Assembly: GCA_019358875.1 (NCBI GenBank)
Contig: JAHHIF010000031.1
Span: 1 to 64,000 of the forward strand
From: Symplocastrum torsivum CPER-KK1
GTDB taxonomy: Bacteria > Cyanobacteriota > Cyanobacteriia > Cyanobacteriales > Coleofasciculaceae
Direction of reading: 5' to 3'
Length of the DNA stretch: 64,000 nt
Both the position numbers and the translations under genes were made by a program. Shown piece by piece: positions 29,511 to 38,997 of the stretch (position 1 is its first letter; every line of letters begins with the position of its first letter). The notes beneath the pieces were generated by a model that searched no databases, was not told the origin of the DNA, and was given only the letters and a program-made list of their open reading frames with translations.

Positions 29511-30749
29511 ATGACGCGCTATTTTCACAAGTTTTTACCCTGGATTTCCCAAATGGTTCAACAATCCCAGCCTGAGTATTCCGTTACCTGGGTTAACCGA
29601 TTCGCTGATATTCCCCAAACAGACTGGGATGCTTTTGCTCAACCCTTGAAGACACCGTTCTTGGAATGGGAGTGGTTGAATAATCTCGAAACATCGGGTA
29701 GTGCTACGGCAAAGACAGGGTGGTTACCCAATCACCTAACCGTTTGGCGAGATCGACAGCTAATTGCCGCAGCACCTTTATATATCAAAGGTCACAGTTA
29801 CGGTGAGTTTGTTTTTGATCACCAGTGGGCAGATTTAGCTCAGCGTTTAGGCTTGCGCTACTACCCGAAAATGCTAGGGATGACACCGTTTACGCCAGCT
29901 ACGGGTTATCGATTTTTGATCGCACCTGGAGAAGATGAGGATGAGTTGACGGAGTTGATGGTTGCGGCAATTGATCATTTCTGTGACAAGAACCGCATTT
30001 TGGGTTGTCACTTTCTCTTCGTTGACCCTGAGTGGCGACCTGTACTAGAGCGTCACGGTTTCACAAGCTGGTTGCACCACAGCTATATTTGGCAAAACAA
30101 AGGCTTTGGTAGCTTCGATGACTATTTGAGTGTCTTTAATGCCAATCAACGCCGCAATATCAAGCGGGAACGTAAAGCGGTGACAACGGCGGGACTGCGC
30201 CTCGAAACGCTTAAAGGTGAGGAGATTCCTAAATCCTTGTTTCCGACGATCTACAGCTTCTACAGCAGCACCTGCGATAAGTTTTATTGGGGGAGTAAGT
30301 ATCTCACCCGCAAGTTTTTTGAGCAGTTGTATCCCAAGTACCGCGATCGCGTTTTATTAGTCGCGGCTTATCGGGAGGAGGATGACCGCCACCCAGTCGG
30401 ATTATCCTTCTGTTTAACCAAGGGTGACCAACTCTATGGGCGCTATTGGGGTTGTTTCGAGGAGTTTGACTGCCTACATTTCGATGCCTGCTACTATGCG
30501 CCAATTGAATGGGCGATCGCTAATGGTATTCAGATGTTCGATCCGGGTGCAGGCGGACGGCACAAGAGGCGTCGTGGCTTTCCAGCAACACCTAATCACA
30601 GCTTGCATCGGTTCTACAATGGGCGACTCACCCAAATTTTGCGAAACTACATCGGTGAGGTAAATGCTATGGAACAGGAGGAGATTGACGCGATTAATCA
30701 GGATTTACCGTTTAGCAAGCGGGAAATCAACATCTGTATTCAGGAGTGA
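29511..30749 (+). CDS. FemAB-like GNAT protein (PF04339-type)
   Basis: A 412-aa protein of the family once annotated as 'peptidoglycan biosynthesis protein', which has a doubled GNAT fold. Characteristic parts are WDAFAQPLKTPFLEWEWLNNLE near residue 37, HLTVWRDRQLIAAAPLYIKGHSYGEFVFDHQWA, NQRRNIKRERKAV, YSFYSSTCDKFYWGSKYLTRKFFE and the end GIQMFDPGAGGRHKRRRGF. The acceptor substrate is unknown. ATG 29553 (MVQQSQPEYSV) is an alternative start that would remove 14 residues; neither has a strong ribosome binding site. It is 31 bases before the Uma2 gene. Confidence 0.8.
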   Translation: MTRYFHKFLPWISQMVQQSQPEYSVTWVNRFADIPQTDWDAFAQPLKTPFLEWEWLNNLETSGSATAKTGWLPNHLTVWRDRQLIAAAPLYIKGHSYGEFVFDHQWADLAQRLGLRYYPKMLGMTPFTPATGYRFLIAPGEDEDELTELMVAAIDHFCDKNRILGCHFLFVDPEWRPVLERHGFTSWLHHSYIWQNKGFGSFDDYLSVFNANQRRNIKRERKAVTTAGLRLETLKGEEIPKSLFPTIYSFYSSTCDKFYWGSKYLTRKFFEQLYPKYRDRVLLVAAYREEDDRHPVGLSFCLTKGDQLYGRYWGCFEEFDCLHFDACYYAPIEWAIANGIQMFDPGAGGRHKRRRGFPATPNHSLHRFYNGRLTQILRNYIGEVNAMEQEEIDAINQDLPFSKREINICIQE

Positions 30750-30780
30750 TGAGGTTAACTGATTTGAGGTTTTTTTAGAA

Positions 30781-31347
30781 ATGCCGCAGATTCAAAATCG
30801 ACTGACGCTTGAAGAATTTCTAGCATTGCCAGAGTCGGATGTGACGTATGAATTAGTCGATGGTGAGGCAGTACCTAAGATGTCGCCGAAACGGTTTCAT
30901 TCCAGAGTCACTGGTTCTCTATATACATTGCTGACCCAGTGGTGTCAGAACAGAGGCGAAGTAAATATAGAATGGGCAATTGCTTTAAAACGTAACGGTG
31001 AAGATTGGGTGCCTGTGCCAGATTTGACCTACGTTTCCTATCAGCGTCTCCCAGCAGATGTGATGGAGGATGAGGCTTGTCCCGTACCACCAGAGTTGGT
31101 AATTGAAATCATCTCACCTGGACAAACATTTGGACAATTAGCCGAGAAAGCAACAGATTACCTGGAAGCCGGAGTATTGAGGGTTTGGGTTGTCGATCCT
31201 CAGGCGAGAAGCATCACGGTTTTCTACCCAGATGCGCCACCACAAACCTATACTAAAGCTGCTCTTCTAACTGACTCACTATTGGATGGGCTAGAACTTA
31301 CTCCCCAGCAAGTTTTTGGGGAAGCAAGGCTGCCTGACAAGTCTTGA
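30781..31347 (+). CDS. Uma2-family (DUF820) putative endonuclease
   Basis: A 188-aa PD-(D/E)xK-fold protein of the Uma2/DUF820 family, which is greatly expanded in cyanobacteria. The core motif runs through WVPVPDLTYVSYQRLP (catalytic Asp in PDL) and PPELVIEIISPGQTFGQLAEKATDYLEAGV (Glu and following Lys), then VWVVDPQARSITVFYP. The functions of these proteins are largely unknown; some accompany mobile elements, but nothing mobile lies here. It directly follows the FemAB-like gene. Confidence 0.85.
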   Translation: MPQIQNRLTLEEFLALPESDVTYELVDGEAVPKMSPKRFHSRVTGSLYTLLTQWCQNRGEVNIEWAIALKRNGEDWVPVPDLTYVSYQRLPADVMEDEACPVPPELVIEIISPGQTFGQLAEKATDYLEAGVLRVWVVDPQARSITVFYPDAPPQTYTKAALLTDSLLDGLELTPQQVFGEARLPDKS

Positions 31348-31684
31348 AGAAGTAGTTATCAAAGTAATCAGATTTTCAATTTTGGTAATTTACAAATAAT
31401 CTGAATCATTGCATTTCTGCCGCTGAGAATAAGCTAGGGTTTTTAGATTTTAAGTCTTCAAGTTGATTTTTTAGCCTTTGTATCTGCTGCTTTTTTCAGG
31501 CTTTACAAGTTCTTCTGAAGATAATGGTATAGCAAAAGGCAGAAGGCAGAGGGCAGAGGGCAGAAGGGTTTTTACTGGTATGTGGTCGTTAGTTTGACCC
31601 TCTCCTCTTCTTGTGCATATACGGTAGTGACTAAGGAGAGGGTTCAGGGTAGTACAAGAGCTTATTTTTCTGTTGTTAGTTAGC
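31348..31684. other. Spacer with GGCAGA repeat
   Basis: A 337-base region between convergent genes. It contains a copy of the TATAGCAAAAGGCAGA dispersed repeat at 31528-31568 and is otherwise AT-rich with no ORF. No clear terminator with a T-run was recognised. Confidence 0.4.
31528..31568 (+). repeat. Dispersed repeat TATAGCAAAAGGCAGA, copy 1
   Basis: The copy begins TATAGCAAAAGGCAGA and continues as iterated AGGCAGA/GGGCAGA heptamers ending GGGTTTTT. The same 16-base head occurs at 35474 and, inverted, at 44974-45000. Confidence 0.6.
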
Positions 31685-32656
31685 TCAATCAGGAATCACG
31701 GTATTCTCCAAACCCGCTTCCGCTGCTGGATATTGAGGATTCATAGCTTCAAGTGTGTCAGCAAGTGTACGGGCAATTACTAAGTTGCGGTACCACTTAT
31801 TGTTAGCTGGTACAACATACCAAGGAGCATAGTCGGTTGAGCAGTTATTCATTGCTTCTTCAAACGCTAACTGGTAGTCATCCCACAAAAGTCGCTCTTG
31901 GATGTCATTACTAGAGAACTTCCAGCGCTTGTCTGGGTCTTCTAACCGACTTTCCAACCGCCGCTTTTGTTCGTCTTTGGAGATGTGGAGATAAAACTTG
32001 ACTACCGTAATGTTATTGAAGGTGAGCATTTGCTCAAACTCATTAATCGTGTGGTAGCGCTTTCGCCAAACATCTTCTAGCACTAAATTCTTGACACGCA
32101 CAATTAGGACATCTTCATAGTGGGAGCGGTTGAAGATAGTAATCATGCCGCGTTGGGGTGCACGATTGTGGTAGCGCCACAGAAAGTCGTGACTTGTCTC
32201 TTCGTCACTAGGCTTTTTAAACGACCAAACTTGACAACCCTGAGGATTAACGCCGCTAAATACGTTTTTAATCGTGCCATCCTTACCCCCGGTATCCATG
32301 GCTTGCAGGACAATTAGTAAACTGCGCTGATTTTCTGCATACAAACGCTGTTGTAGATTACTAATACGTTTTCGCTGGTTTTCAAGTTCTGCTTCAACGT
32401 CTTTCTTTTTCTTGTAGTGTTCAGAGGCATCGGGATCGAAGTTAGCTAGGGTAATCGGTTTTCCTGGTAGCACCCGATAGCTAGGGTAGTTGGGTTGAGG
32501 CGGTGGATTGTCCAAAATGACGTTTTCTGGTGCCGTCACTATAGCTGCTTTGGTTTCGGCTTTCGCTGCTGCTTGTTTAGTTTTCGGTGCTTCAGCTTCA
32601 GCTATTCCATCGACAGGCGTTGTCTTACTGTTTGATGAATTTTTTTGTTTGCTCAT
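31685..32656 (-). CDS. Polyphosphate kinase 2 family protein
   Basis: A PPK2-type enzyme that transfers phosphate between polyphosphate and nucleotides. The Walker A-like loop is AMDTGGKDGTIKNVFSGVNPQG, the lid region follows, and the Walker B-like NRSHYEDVLIVRV is next; WKFSSNDIQERLLWDDY and YAPWYVVPANNKWYRNLVIA are family blocks. The pattern fits the single-domain PPK2 group that phosphorylates AMP/ADP. The first 70 residues are an unusual Ala/Lys/Thr-rich low-complexity extension (TKQAAAKAETKAAIV), probably disordered. It is cytoplasmic and monocistronic. Confidence 0.88.
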   Translation of the reverse strand: MSKQKNSSNSKTTPVDGIAEAEAPKTKQAAAKAETKAAIVTAPENVILDNPPPQPNYPSYRVLPGKPITLANFDPDASEHYKKKKDVEAELENQRKRISNLQQRLYAENQRSLLIVLQAMDTGGKDGTIKNVFSGVNPQGCQVWSFKKPSDEETSHDFLWRYHNRAPQRGMITIFNRSHYEDVLIVRVKNLVLEDVWRKRYHTINEFEQMLTFNNITVVKFYLHISKDEQKRRLESRLEDPDKRWKFSSNDIQERLLWDDYQLAFEEAMNNCSTDYAPWYVVPANNKWYRNLVIARTLADTLEAMNPQYPAAEAGLENTVIPD

Positions 32657-32819
32657 GATGTCTCCTGATAATTTGGATAATTAGCTCACAGCAAGCCCGT
32701 AGCCATCCCCAACGGCGGCAGAACTACCACAACGTCCTTCATCCAGGAACCTACTTCTGTTTTCATGGTAGAGCAAGCTTAATTTACCAAGACTCCCAGA
32801 GCCATCAGGTTTGGGAAAT

Positions 32820-35318
32820 TTATGCCACTTGATAGATAAAGCTCAGCGTTGCCCAAGCATTCACATCCAGGGCATAGGTGTCGGAAACTGAGCTGATAGA
32901 GTCTGGCGCGTAGGACGACGTTGTTGCCATCTGCATGGCACTGGCTTTATGTAAGTCTTGCAGCACTGCCTGCACTACTTCCAAGGGGTTATATAAATCA
33001 CCAATTCGATCTCCTTCTCCTTTAGGACGCTTTGCGGCTTCTAGTGCCACCACCGCTTTAGTGAAGGGAGCGCGACTGCAAATCAATTGAATTTCTGCAA
33101 GTCCGGCAGGGCCAGGGACAACCCAATCTGTATCAGCCGAAGATTGGGGTAACACGAGAGTTTCTCCGGGTGCGATTACTGCATTTTTTAGGGGTGGCTT
33201 ATTTTCCGAGAATTGTGCTTCCTGAAAGGATTGAATTTTATAAAGAGCGATCGCACTGCTGCTAGTATCCAAACCAATTAGCATGAAATACACTGGGTAC
33301 TCGCTATAGTTTTCGAGCCGATACTGAATGCGACTGCCAATCGGCAACGTTGGAACACTTCCCTCTGCCCAAGGGGTTGCTAAGTCAGGTGCCGTCTTTT
33401 TATCCACTAATGCCCTTAAACCCTTTCCCTCTCCTGCTTTTGGAGAATCACACAAAGGAGGACATTGTTTGGGTGATGAAACCGCCCGTAGTGTTTGTTG
33501 TTGCATCACCACAACTTGCTCTGGGGCAATCATTTCTATTGAGGCTCGGATGCCCAAACGGGACGACCCTTCATTAGCCGTTAGACGCAGCAATTTTGCC
33601 GCTAGCAATGTTTTCAGTTTTGGGATGAGCCGATTGACCGCTGACTTCACTGCCTCTCCAGCTTCCCCAGTTGTATTCTGAATCGGATTATGGGCAAGAG
33701 AAAATAGACCATAACCCTCTGCCCTGATTGAGGAATCATCACCATCTGTCGGAGTAGGGTCAGAATCAGTGTCTTGCGATGACGTTACCTTTCCGAATAA
33801 ATAATCAGCAGGTTGTTCCCCCACAACTACCACCGAAGAGACAGAGGGAACGTTAGCAAAAGCACTCGTTGCATCCACCCGCTCAATTCGTTCGAGTGTT
33901 GCATCCAGGGCGATAGTAAGACCAAGATTGCGGGGTAACACCCGGACAGCTTCTTGAACCAACTGTCCAACCTGTAGTTGGGAATTATCAGCAATACTTT
34001 GGCTAATAATCCGCGCTCTTGCTGTGAGACCCTCTTTTGAGCGAACTAGGAGTTGTGGAGGTTTGGCAGAAGCTAGGGGGGTGAAATTTCCCTGTTCTTT
34101 GTTATCTTCAGCCTCCGAAGGGAGCGATGCGATCGCGTTTTGACGAGACAAGGTAAATAAAGAATTAGCACCGTAGTACTCTAAGACAGTCGCAGGTAAG
34201 CCAGCTAGCCACAACTGAACGCTCCTACCACTCTCTTCAACAGCCGTCACGACACCATCTGCGCCAATGCTAGGGTCAGGTGGCAGATAATACGCCAGCA
34301 AGGGCTGATGAATACGTTCTTGAGTAATAAGTTGAGGCTGCTGCTCTTTACCGACTAGCTGATTGACCATCCCAGCCGCACGACTCAGGCTAATTTGAAC
34401 CGTCGTTGCAGGTGCAGCTTGCCACAGATACTGAGTTAGAGCGTAGGTAAATAAGCCAGCACTGAAGCCATTCCACTGCGCCTCAGCAGCGGGTTGGCTT
34501 GGACCAGCAGCGGCGAGAACAATCCCTGGTTGTTGATTTTGGCTTTTGGGCTTCTTGAGTTGTTTCCAGGATGTATTGAGACGGCTTAGAAGTTGTTCTT
34601 GAAAAGCAAGTTCTGCCGGAGAGGGACTATCTGCCGGAGGATTAGGGCAAGAGCGCACGCGAAGATTGCCTTGAAGGACACTCTCAGTCTCATTATGGCT
34701 GGTATCCAATACTGTAGTAACGTGGTCGGTAGCAAGCGATCGCAGTAGCAAAACCAGTGTTTCTTCGAGCAAATCGTTAGCAGTTGCTACTCCTTTGGTT
34801 GCCAGGAGGCTATCGACTGGTACTAAGCTGTTTACTTCATAAGCAACAGGTAAGCCAGATTCTTCCTCTTGCCTCTCGCCTCGTACCTCATACCTAGGCG
34901 AAGCCATCTTGACGCGACTCCCATAGCCGCTGAAGTGGAAGACTACCACATCACCCGCTTTGGCTTGCTCAGTCAGATGCTCAATAAAGGCAGTTTCAAT
35001 ATTCTCCCTGGTTGCTTGGATATCCGTCAGTGTTAAGATATCGCTGGCGTTGAAGCCAAAGCGATGAATCAGGAGTTCCCGTTGCAGCTCCACATCTGTG
35101 ACACAACCACCCAACGCTGTGCCACGAGGATATTGGTTAATTCCCACAAGTAGCGCTAACTTCCGACCACCTGATTGAGCCAGTGCCTGAAAATAGCGAT
35201 CGAACAGAGGCAGTGCTAAGCTTTTATCACCCAAGAGTGATAGCACCGTTTCACTGATACCTAGTGATACTAGTGCTAATCCAGCCCGTTGCAGAAAAGT
35301 ACGCCGATCAAGTCCCAT
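32820..35318 (-). CDS. Tat-exported pseudo-orthocaspase with DUF4384-like C-terminus
   Basis: A caspase-fold (p20) protein of 832 aa. The N-terminus MGLDRRTFLQRAGLALVSLG is a twin-arginine signal. The p20 core runs from about residue 50 (GGRKLALLVGINQYPRG) to about 215. The two catalytic positions are substituted: the His motif reads HFSGYG (128-133), giving Tyr132, and the Cys motif reads LDTSHN, giving Ser207 within D205-T206-S207-H208. So it should not be a cysteine protease; Tyr/Ser 'pseudo-orthocaspases' are described in cyanobacteria. The C-terminal part (GSRIQYRLENYSEYPVYFM onwards) resembles DUF4384. Heptamer repeats abut the start codon. Its partner or ligand is unknown. Confidence 0.85.
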   Translation of the reverse strand: MGLDRRTFLQRAGLALVSLGISETVLSLLGDKSLALPLFDRYFQALAQSGGRKLALLVGINQYPRGTALGGCVTDVELQRELLIHRFGFNASDILTLTDIQATRENIETAFIEHLTEQAKAGDVVVFHFSGYGSRVKMASPRYEVRGERQEEESGLPVAYEVNSLVPVDSLLATKGVATANDLLEETLVLLLRSLATDHVTTVLDTSHNETESVLQGNLRVRSCPNPPADSPSPAELAFQEQLLSRLNTSWKQLKKPKSQNQQPGIVLAAAGPSQPAAEAQWNGFSAGLFTYALTQYLWQAAPATTVQISLSRAAGMVNQLVGKEQQPQLITQERIHQPLLAYYLPPDPSIGADGVVTAVEESGRSVQLWLAGLPATVLEYYGANSLFTLSRQNAIASLPSEAEDNKEQGNFTPLASAKPPQLLVRSKEGLTARARIISQSIADNSQLQVGQLVQEAVRVLPRNLGLTIALDATLERIERVDATSAFANVPSVSSVVVVGEQPADYLFGKVTSSQDTDSDPTPTDGDDSSIRAEGYGLFSLAHNPIQNTTGEAGEAVKSAVNRLIPKLKTLLAAKLLRLTANEGSSRLGIRASIEMIAPEQVVVMQQQTLRAVSSPKQCPPLCDSPKAGEGKGLRALVDKKTAPDLATPWAEGSVPTLPIGSRIQYRLENYSEYPVYFMLIGLDTSSSAIALYKIQSFQEAQFSENKPPLKNAVIAPGETLVLPQSSADTDWVVPGPAGLAEIQLICSRAPFTKAVVALEAAKRPKGEGDRIGDLYNPLEVVQAVLQDLHKASAMQMATTSSYAPDSISSVSDTYALDVNAWATLSFIYQVA

Positions 35319-35352
35319 ATCACCTATCAGCTATTAGCTATCAGCTATCAGC
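35318..35352. repeat. Heptamer STRR array at the pseudo-orthocaspase start
   Basis: Five seven-base units, TATCACC, TATCAGC, TATTAGC, TATCAGC, TATCAGC, begin at the first base of the start codon and fill the region where the ribosome binding site should be. On the coding strand the nearest unit offers only AGGTGA immediately before the ATG. Confidence 0.65.
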
Positions 35353-35713
35353 CTACCAGGAATGTCGATTTTGTAATTTGCATTATCTTAGAGAGGTTGA
35401 TAAGCAATTCAAAATTCAAAAATTCAAACTACAAAACCTAATAGTACCAGGCTTTTTAGCAACCTTCAAAATATATAGCAAAAGGCAGAAGGCTCCAGGG
35501 TAGAAGGCAGAACTATAACTTGAATCACATCCGTTGTGCGAAGTTGCACTGTGTTGTACCAAAGTGATGACAGCTAAGGAAAGAGAAAAGGAATGAATTG
35601 CTCCTTTCCCCTTTAACCGAATGGGACTTAGTTAAGGGAGATGAGGGAGGTGAGGGAGTAATTTCTGCCCTACCTTCTCCACTATTTCCCCCATACTTCA
35701 GCACAGTACTTGC
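35353..35713. other. Spacer between pseudo-orthocaspase and sat
   Basis: Together with the heptamers this is a 395-base region upstream of one reverse-strand gene and downstream of the other. It holds a second copy of the GGCAGA repeat (35474-35513), but no supported ORF and no clear terminator for sat. Confidence 0.35.
35474..35513 (+). repeat. Dispersed repeat TATAGCAAAAGGCAGA, copy 2
   Basis: The copy starts with the same 16-base head as at 31528, then AGGCTCCAGGGTAGAAGGCAG. It lies in a spacer upstream of the pseudo-orthocaspase gene. Confidence 0.55.
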
Positions 35714-36895
35714 TCAAATCTCATACGTCGTGATATTCATAGCCCTAGCTAATTCTGCCGCCACTTCAGGTCGTGAAAATTCCGCAGGTGGTAATTCGCC
35801 CCGACGCAACATCTCCCGCACTTTTGTCCCGGACAGATGAATTCGCTCCTCTGGGACACTAGGACTAGTCTTCGTTGTTGCCATCTGCTGGGTGCGCTTG
35901 CAGTAAAATGCATGTTCAAACTTCATTGGCACAATACCCAGTTCCTCTGGCTCAAACTCATCAAAGATATGCTGAGCATCATAAGTCCCGTAATAGTCAC
36001 CGACACCCGCATGGTCGCGCCCGACAATGAAGTTAGTACAGCCGTAATTCTTGCGAATTAGGGCGTGAAAAATCGCTTCTCTAGGGCCGGCATAGCGCAT
36101 CGCGGCTGGATTGATTGCCAGAATCACTCGGCTTTCTGGGAAGTATCGCTCCCGCATAATCTCGTAGCAACGCATCCGTACCTCAGCCGGGATGTCGTCG
36201 CTTTTCGTTTCCCCAACTAGGGGATGAAGAAACAGACCATCGACAGTTTCCAGCGCACACTTGATGATGTACTCATGTGCGCGGTGGATGGGATTGCGGG
36301 TTTGGAAGCCAACAATTGTTTTCCAACCCTTCTCTTGAAACAGTACACGGGACTTAGCGGGGTCGATTTGATAATCAGGAAACAAGGGATGGGGGTCACG
36401 ATGCAGTAACCAGACAGAACCTGCTAGATTAATGTCTCCGTAGTTATAGAGTACCTTGACACCAGGGTGTGCTTCGTCATCTGTGCGGTAAACATTAACC
36501 GCCTCATGAATTTTGTCATAGCGATACTTCTGAGTCAGCTCTAAAACACCCACAAAACGACCGTTGGTGTCGTCCAAACGAATCAAGCTGCCTTCTTTTA
36601 AGGGCTTGGCAATTTCTTCTTCCACCGAAAGCGTTACCGGGATTGACCAAGGCAAACCGTTAGCTAGACGCATCTGGTTTACTACTGATTCATAGTCAGC
36701 TTGCTCCATGAAGCCAGTAAGCGGACTTAATGCTCCGATCGCAATCATTTGTAAATCAGAGGTTGCCCGTTTAGTAAGCTGTACTCTGGGTAGGAAGTCG
36801 GCTTTCTCTAAAAATTCATGCCGCTGATTGTGTGTAGCAATGCGGTTAACTAATTGACCGCCGTGGGGAGCGATGCCCTCTGGATGATGACTCAA
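35714..36895 (-). CDS. sat: Sulfate adenylyltransferase (ATP sulfurylase)
   Basis: The enzyme that activates sulfate as APS, the first step of assimilation. The ATP-binding signature [13 protein letters not shown] (with RNP and H-x-x-H) is present, followed by [44 protein letters not shown] and [15 protein letters not shown]. The single-domain form of 393 aa is the cyanobacterial type, without a fused APS kinase. The C-terminus carries [20 protein letters not shown]. It is the downstream gene of a reverse-strand pair with mnmA, 160 bases apart, so two sulfur-handling genes adjoin. Confidence 0.96.
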   Translation of the reverse strand: MSHHPEGIAPHGGQLVNRIATHNQRHEFLEKADFLPRVQLTKRATSDLQMIAIGALSPLTGFMEQADYESVVNQMRLANGLPWSIPVTLSVEEEIAKPLKEGSLIRLDDTNGRFVGVLELTQKYRYDKIHEAVNVYRTDDEAHPGVKVLYNYGDINLAGSVWLLHRDPHPLFPDYQIDPAKSRVLFQEKGWKTIVGFQTRNPIHRAHEYIIKCALETVDGLFLHPLVGETKSDDIPAEVRMRCYEIMRERYFPESRVILAINPAAMRYAGPREAIFHALIRKNYGCTNFIVGRDHAGVGDYYGTYDAQHIFDEFEPEELGIVPMKFEHAFYCKRTQQMATTKTSPSVPEERIHLSGTKVREMLRRGELPPAEFSRPEVAAELARAMNITTYEI

Positions 36896-37058
36896 AATAA
36901 CCCTCTTTCTGTGTTAACTGCAACTCCTTGAAATTAACTCAGTTTGATAACTTTTCGTCCAAATTGTGTAAGGAGATTTATCATAGATCGTCTAAAAGAG
37001 AGAAGACAAGGGAGATTTTTCTTCCTTGTCTCCCATGTCCTCATTCCCAACTCCCTCT

Positions 37059-38111
37059 TCAAAACCGCTCAATGATTCCGCCACCCAGTACAATATCGCC
37101 GTCATATAAAACAGCGGCTTGTCCTGGAGTGATGCTGAACTGTGGTTCGTCGAAGACTAGTTTCATCCGATCGCCTTCTAGGGGAATCACATTGGCAGGA
37201 ACAGCCGGAGAACGGTAGCGGATTTGTGCAGAGGCACGGATGGGAGCCGTAGGTGCACTAATCGATACCCAGTTGACTCGTCCTACTGTACATTCTGACT
37301 GAGTAGCACAAGTGCGATCGCCTACTATAACCCGATTGCGTCCGGCATCCAACCCAATCACATACAAAGGTTCAGCAGCAGCAATTCCTAAGCCCTTACG
37401 CTGCCCAATTGTATAGTGGTGAATGCCTTGATGCTGACCCAAGACCTTCCCGTCCGCATCAACAATATCACCTGTGGTTTGGGAAATATACTTGTCCAGA
37501 AATGTCCGCATTGAACCGTGCGACTCTACTAAGCACAAGTCTTGACTTTCTGGCTTATCTGCTGTCTTGAGCTTGTACTCGGCTGCTAGCTGTCGCGTTT
37601 CGGTTTTCTTGAGTTCTCCCAAGGGAAATATTGAGCCAGCGAGTAAGTCTTGCGTCAAGTCATATAGAAAGTAAGACTGGTCTTTTGTCAAGTCCACTGC
37701 CCTACGCAATTGATAGCGATCGCTTGCCGCATCATAAGTAATCCGGGCATAGTGACCTGTAGCAATCTTGTCAATCCCTAATTGCTCACGGGCATACTTA
37801 ATCATTGGCCCAAACTTCACCGTCTTGTTGCACGCAGAGCAAGGCAATGGTGTAATTCCTGCTTCATAACCCGTAACCAAATAATCAATAATATGATGCT
37901 GAAAGACCTCACGACTATCAACAATATGATGGGGAACGCCGAGTTGTTCACAAATAAACGCTGCATCGACCATCCCCTCAGAGCAACACTGACCCTTTCC
38001 TTTCATTAACCAAAGGGTCAGACCAACAACTTCGTATCCTTGATGATGCAGGGTGGCGGCAGCAACGGAACTATCAACGCCACCAGAGAGGCCGACAACG
38101 ACTCTATTCAT
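37059..38111 (-). CDS. mnmA: tRNA 2-thiouridine(34) synthase MnmA
   Basis: The ATP-dependent thiolase that makes s2U34 in tRNA-Lys/Glu/Gln. The PP-loop SGGVDSS opens the protein; the catalytic cysteines are in [12 protein letters not shown] and [10 protein letters not shown]. The C-terminal barrel includes [15 protein letters not shown] and [12 protein letters not shown] start at ATG 38111 ([11 protein letters not shown]), not the longer frame at 38129, since MnmA proteins begin just before the PP-loop. The length of 350 aa is normal. It is divergent from the SPOR-like gene. Confidence 0.95.
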   Translation of the reverse strand: MNRVVVGLSGGVDSSVAAATLHHQGYEVVGLTLWLMKGKGQCCSEGMVDAAFICEQLGVPHHIVDSREVFQHHIIDYLVTGYEAGITPLPCSACNKTVKFGPMIKYAREQLGIDKIATGHYARITYDAASDRYQLRRAVDLTKDQSYFLYDLTQDLLAGSIFPLGELKKTETRQLAAEYKLKTADKPESQDLCLVESHGSMRTFLDKYISQTTGDIVDADGKVLGQHQGIHHYTIGQRKGLGIAAAEPLYVIGLDAGRNRVIVGDRTCATQSECTVGRVNWVSISAPTAPIRASAQIRYRSPAVPANVIPLEGDRMKLVFDEPQFSITPGQAAVLYDGDIVLGGGIIERF

Positions 38112-38227
38112 GAAATCTAAACGTAACACGTTTGAAACATACTGCCTCTTCTAGGCTAACATCCACAAAGTATAGACGTGTTAAGCAAGTCAAAAGTTAA
38201 AAGTCACGCATTGAAAGGAGTTCAAAA

Positions 38228-38989
38228 TTGAGGCGTTCAACATTAACAAACACTTTAGTTTCAGGGTTGCCGATTTTACTGGTTGGAAGTTGGCTTATCG
38301 CTTTTCAATCGACCACGGCTGCCCAGCAACGTCTGCCAGACCCTCGAATCTTTGATGAGTTACCGCCACCAAGCTCTTCACCCATTCCATCATTTAATAC
38401 GCCGAGTTCCCCTCCAGCTTTTCCGGATGCGCGTCCGGAACGTGAGTTAGATTTTCGCGCACCTAACCGACCGATTCCATCTAGAACACCAACCTCGACG
38501 TTAAGTCTCTATCGAGTTGATATTTTTGGGGATAGTCCTTTGCTTTTATCACAAGTTCAACGCATTGAACCGGATGCCTTTGTTCGACAGGATGAGGGCA
38601 TCATTCAAGCTGGGGTATTCGCTGATGAATTTAATGCCCAGTCTCGTGTCCGTGAGTTGGAATCTCAAGGGTTTCGGGCGCGAGTTACCCCGATTACTGC
38701 TGGTACTGGTGCAGTGAATCCAGGAAGACAAATTAGCGATCGCAACACACGGGAACGTCGCCTAGATCAGTCATATTTCGTTGTCATTCCCGGAGACGCA
38801 CGGGAATTACCAGATATTGCTGCTCAAGTTGTTCAGTTGGGTATTAGACGAGGTGCAGTCACACAACGAGAATCCCCAAGGGGGCCACACGTTGCCGTTG
38901 GACCATTTGGCGAACGGGGAGATGCCGACCGATGGAGTAGTTATTTCCGGTCAGTTGGGATGGATGCACGAGTTTATTTCGGACAATAA
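38228..38989 (+). CDS. Secreted SPOR-like protein with Pro-rich linker
   Basis: A 253-aa protein with an N-terminal signal peptide (LVSGLPILLVGSWLIAFQST, cut near AAQQ), a Pro/Ser/Arg-rich low-complexity segment (about residues 38-90), and two related modules that resemble SPOR domains: IIQAGVFADEFNAQSRVREL with ESQGFRARV, and VAVGPFGERGDADRWSSYF with GMDARVYFGQ. SPOR domains bind denuded peptidoglycan at division sites. The start is TTG at 38228, supported by AAAGGAG at 38214-38220, seven bases upstream; no ATG exists in the first 200 residues. Its 3' end is 8 bases from the convergent CHAT gene. Confidence 0.7.
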   Translation: MRRSTLTNTLVSGLPILLVGSWLIAFQSTTAAQQRLPDPRIFDELPPPSSSPIPSFNTPSSPPAFPDARPERELDFRAPNRPIPSRTPTSTLSLYRVDIFGDSPLLLSQVQRIEPDAFVRQDEGIIQAGVFADEFNAQSRVRELESQGFRARVTPITAGTGAVNPGRQISDRNTRERRLDQSYFVVIPGDARELPDIAAQVVQLGIRRGAVTQRESPRGPHVAVGPFGERGDADRWSSYFRSVGMDARVYFGQ

Positions 38990-38997
38990 ACCTTTCT

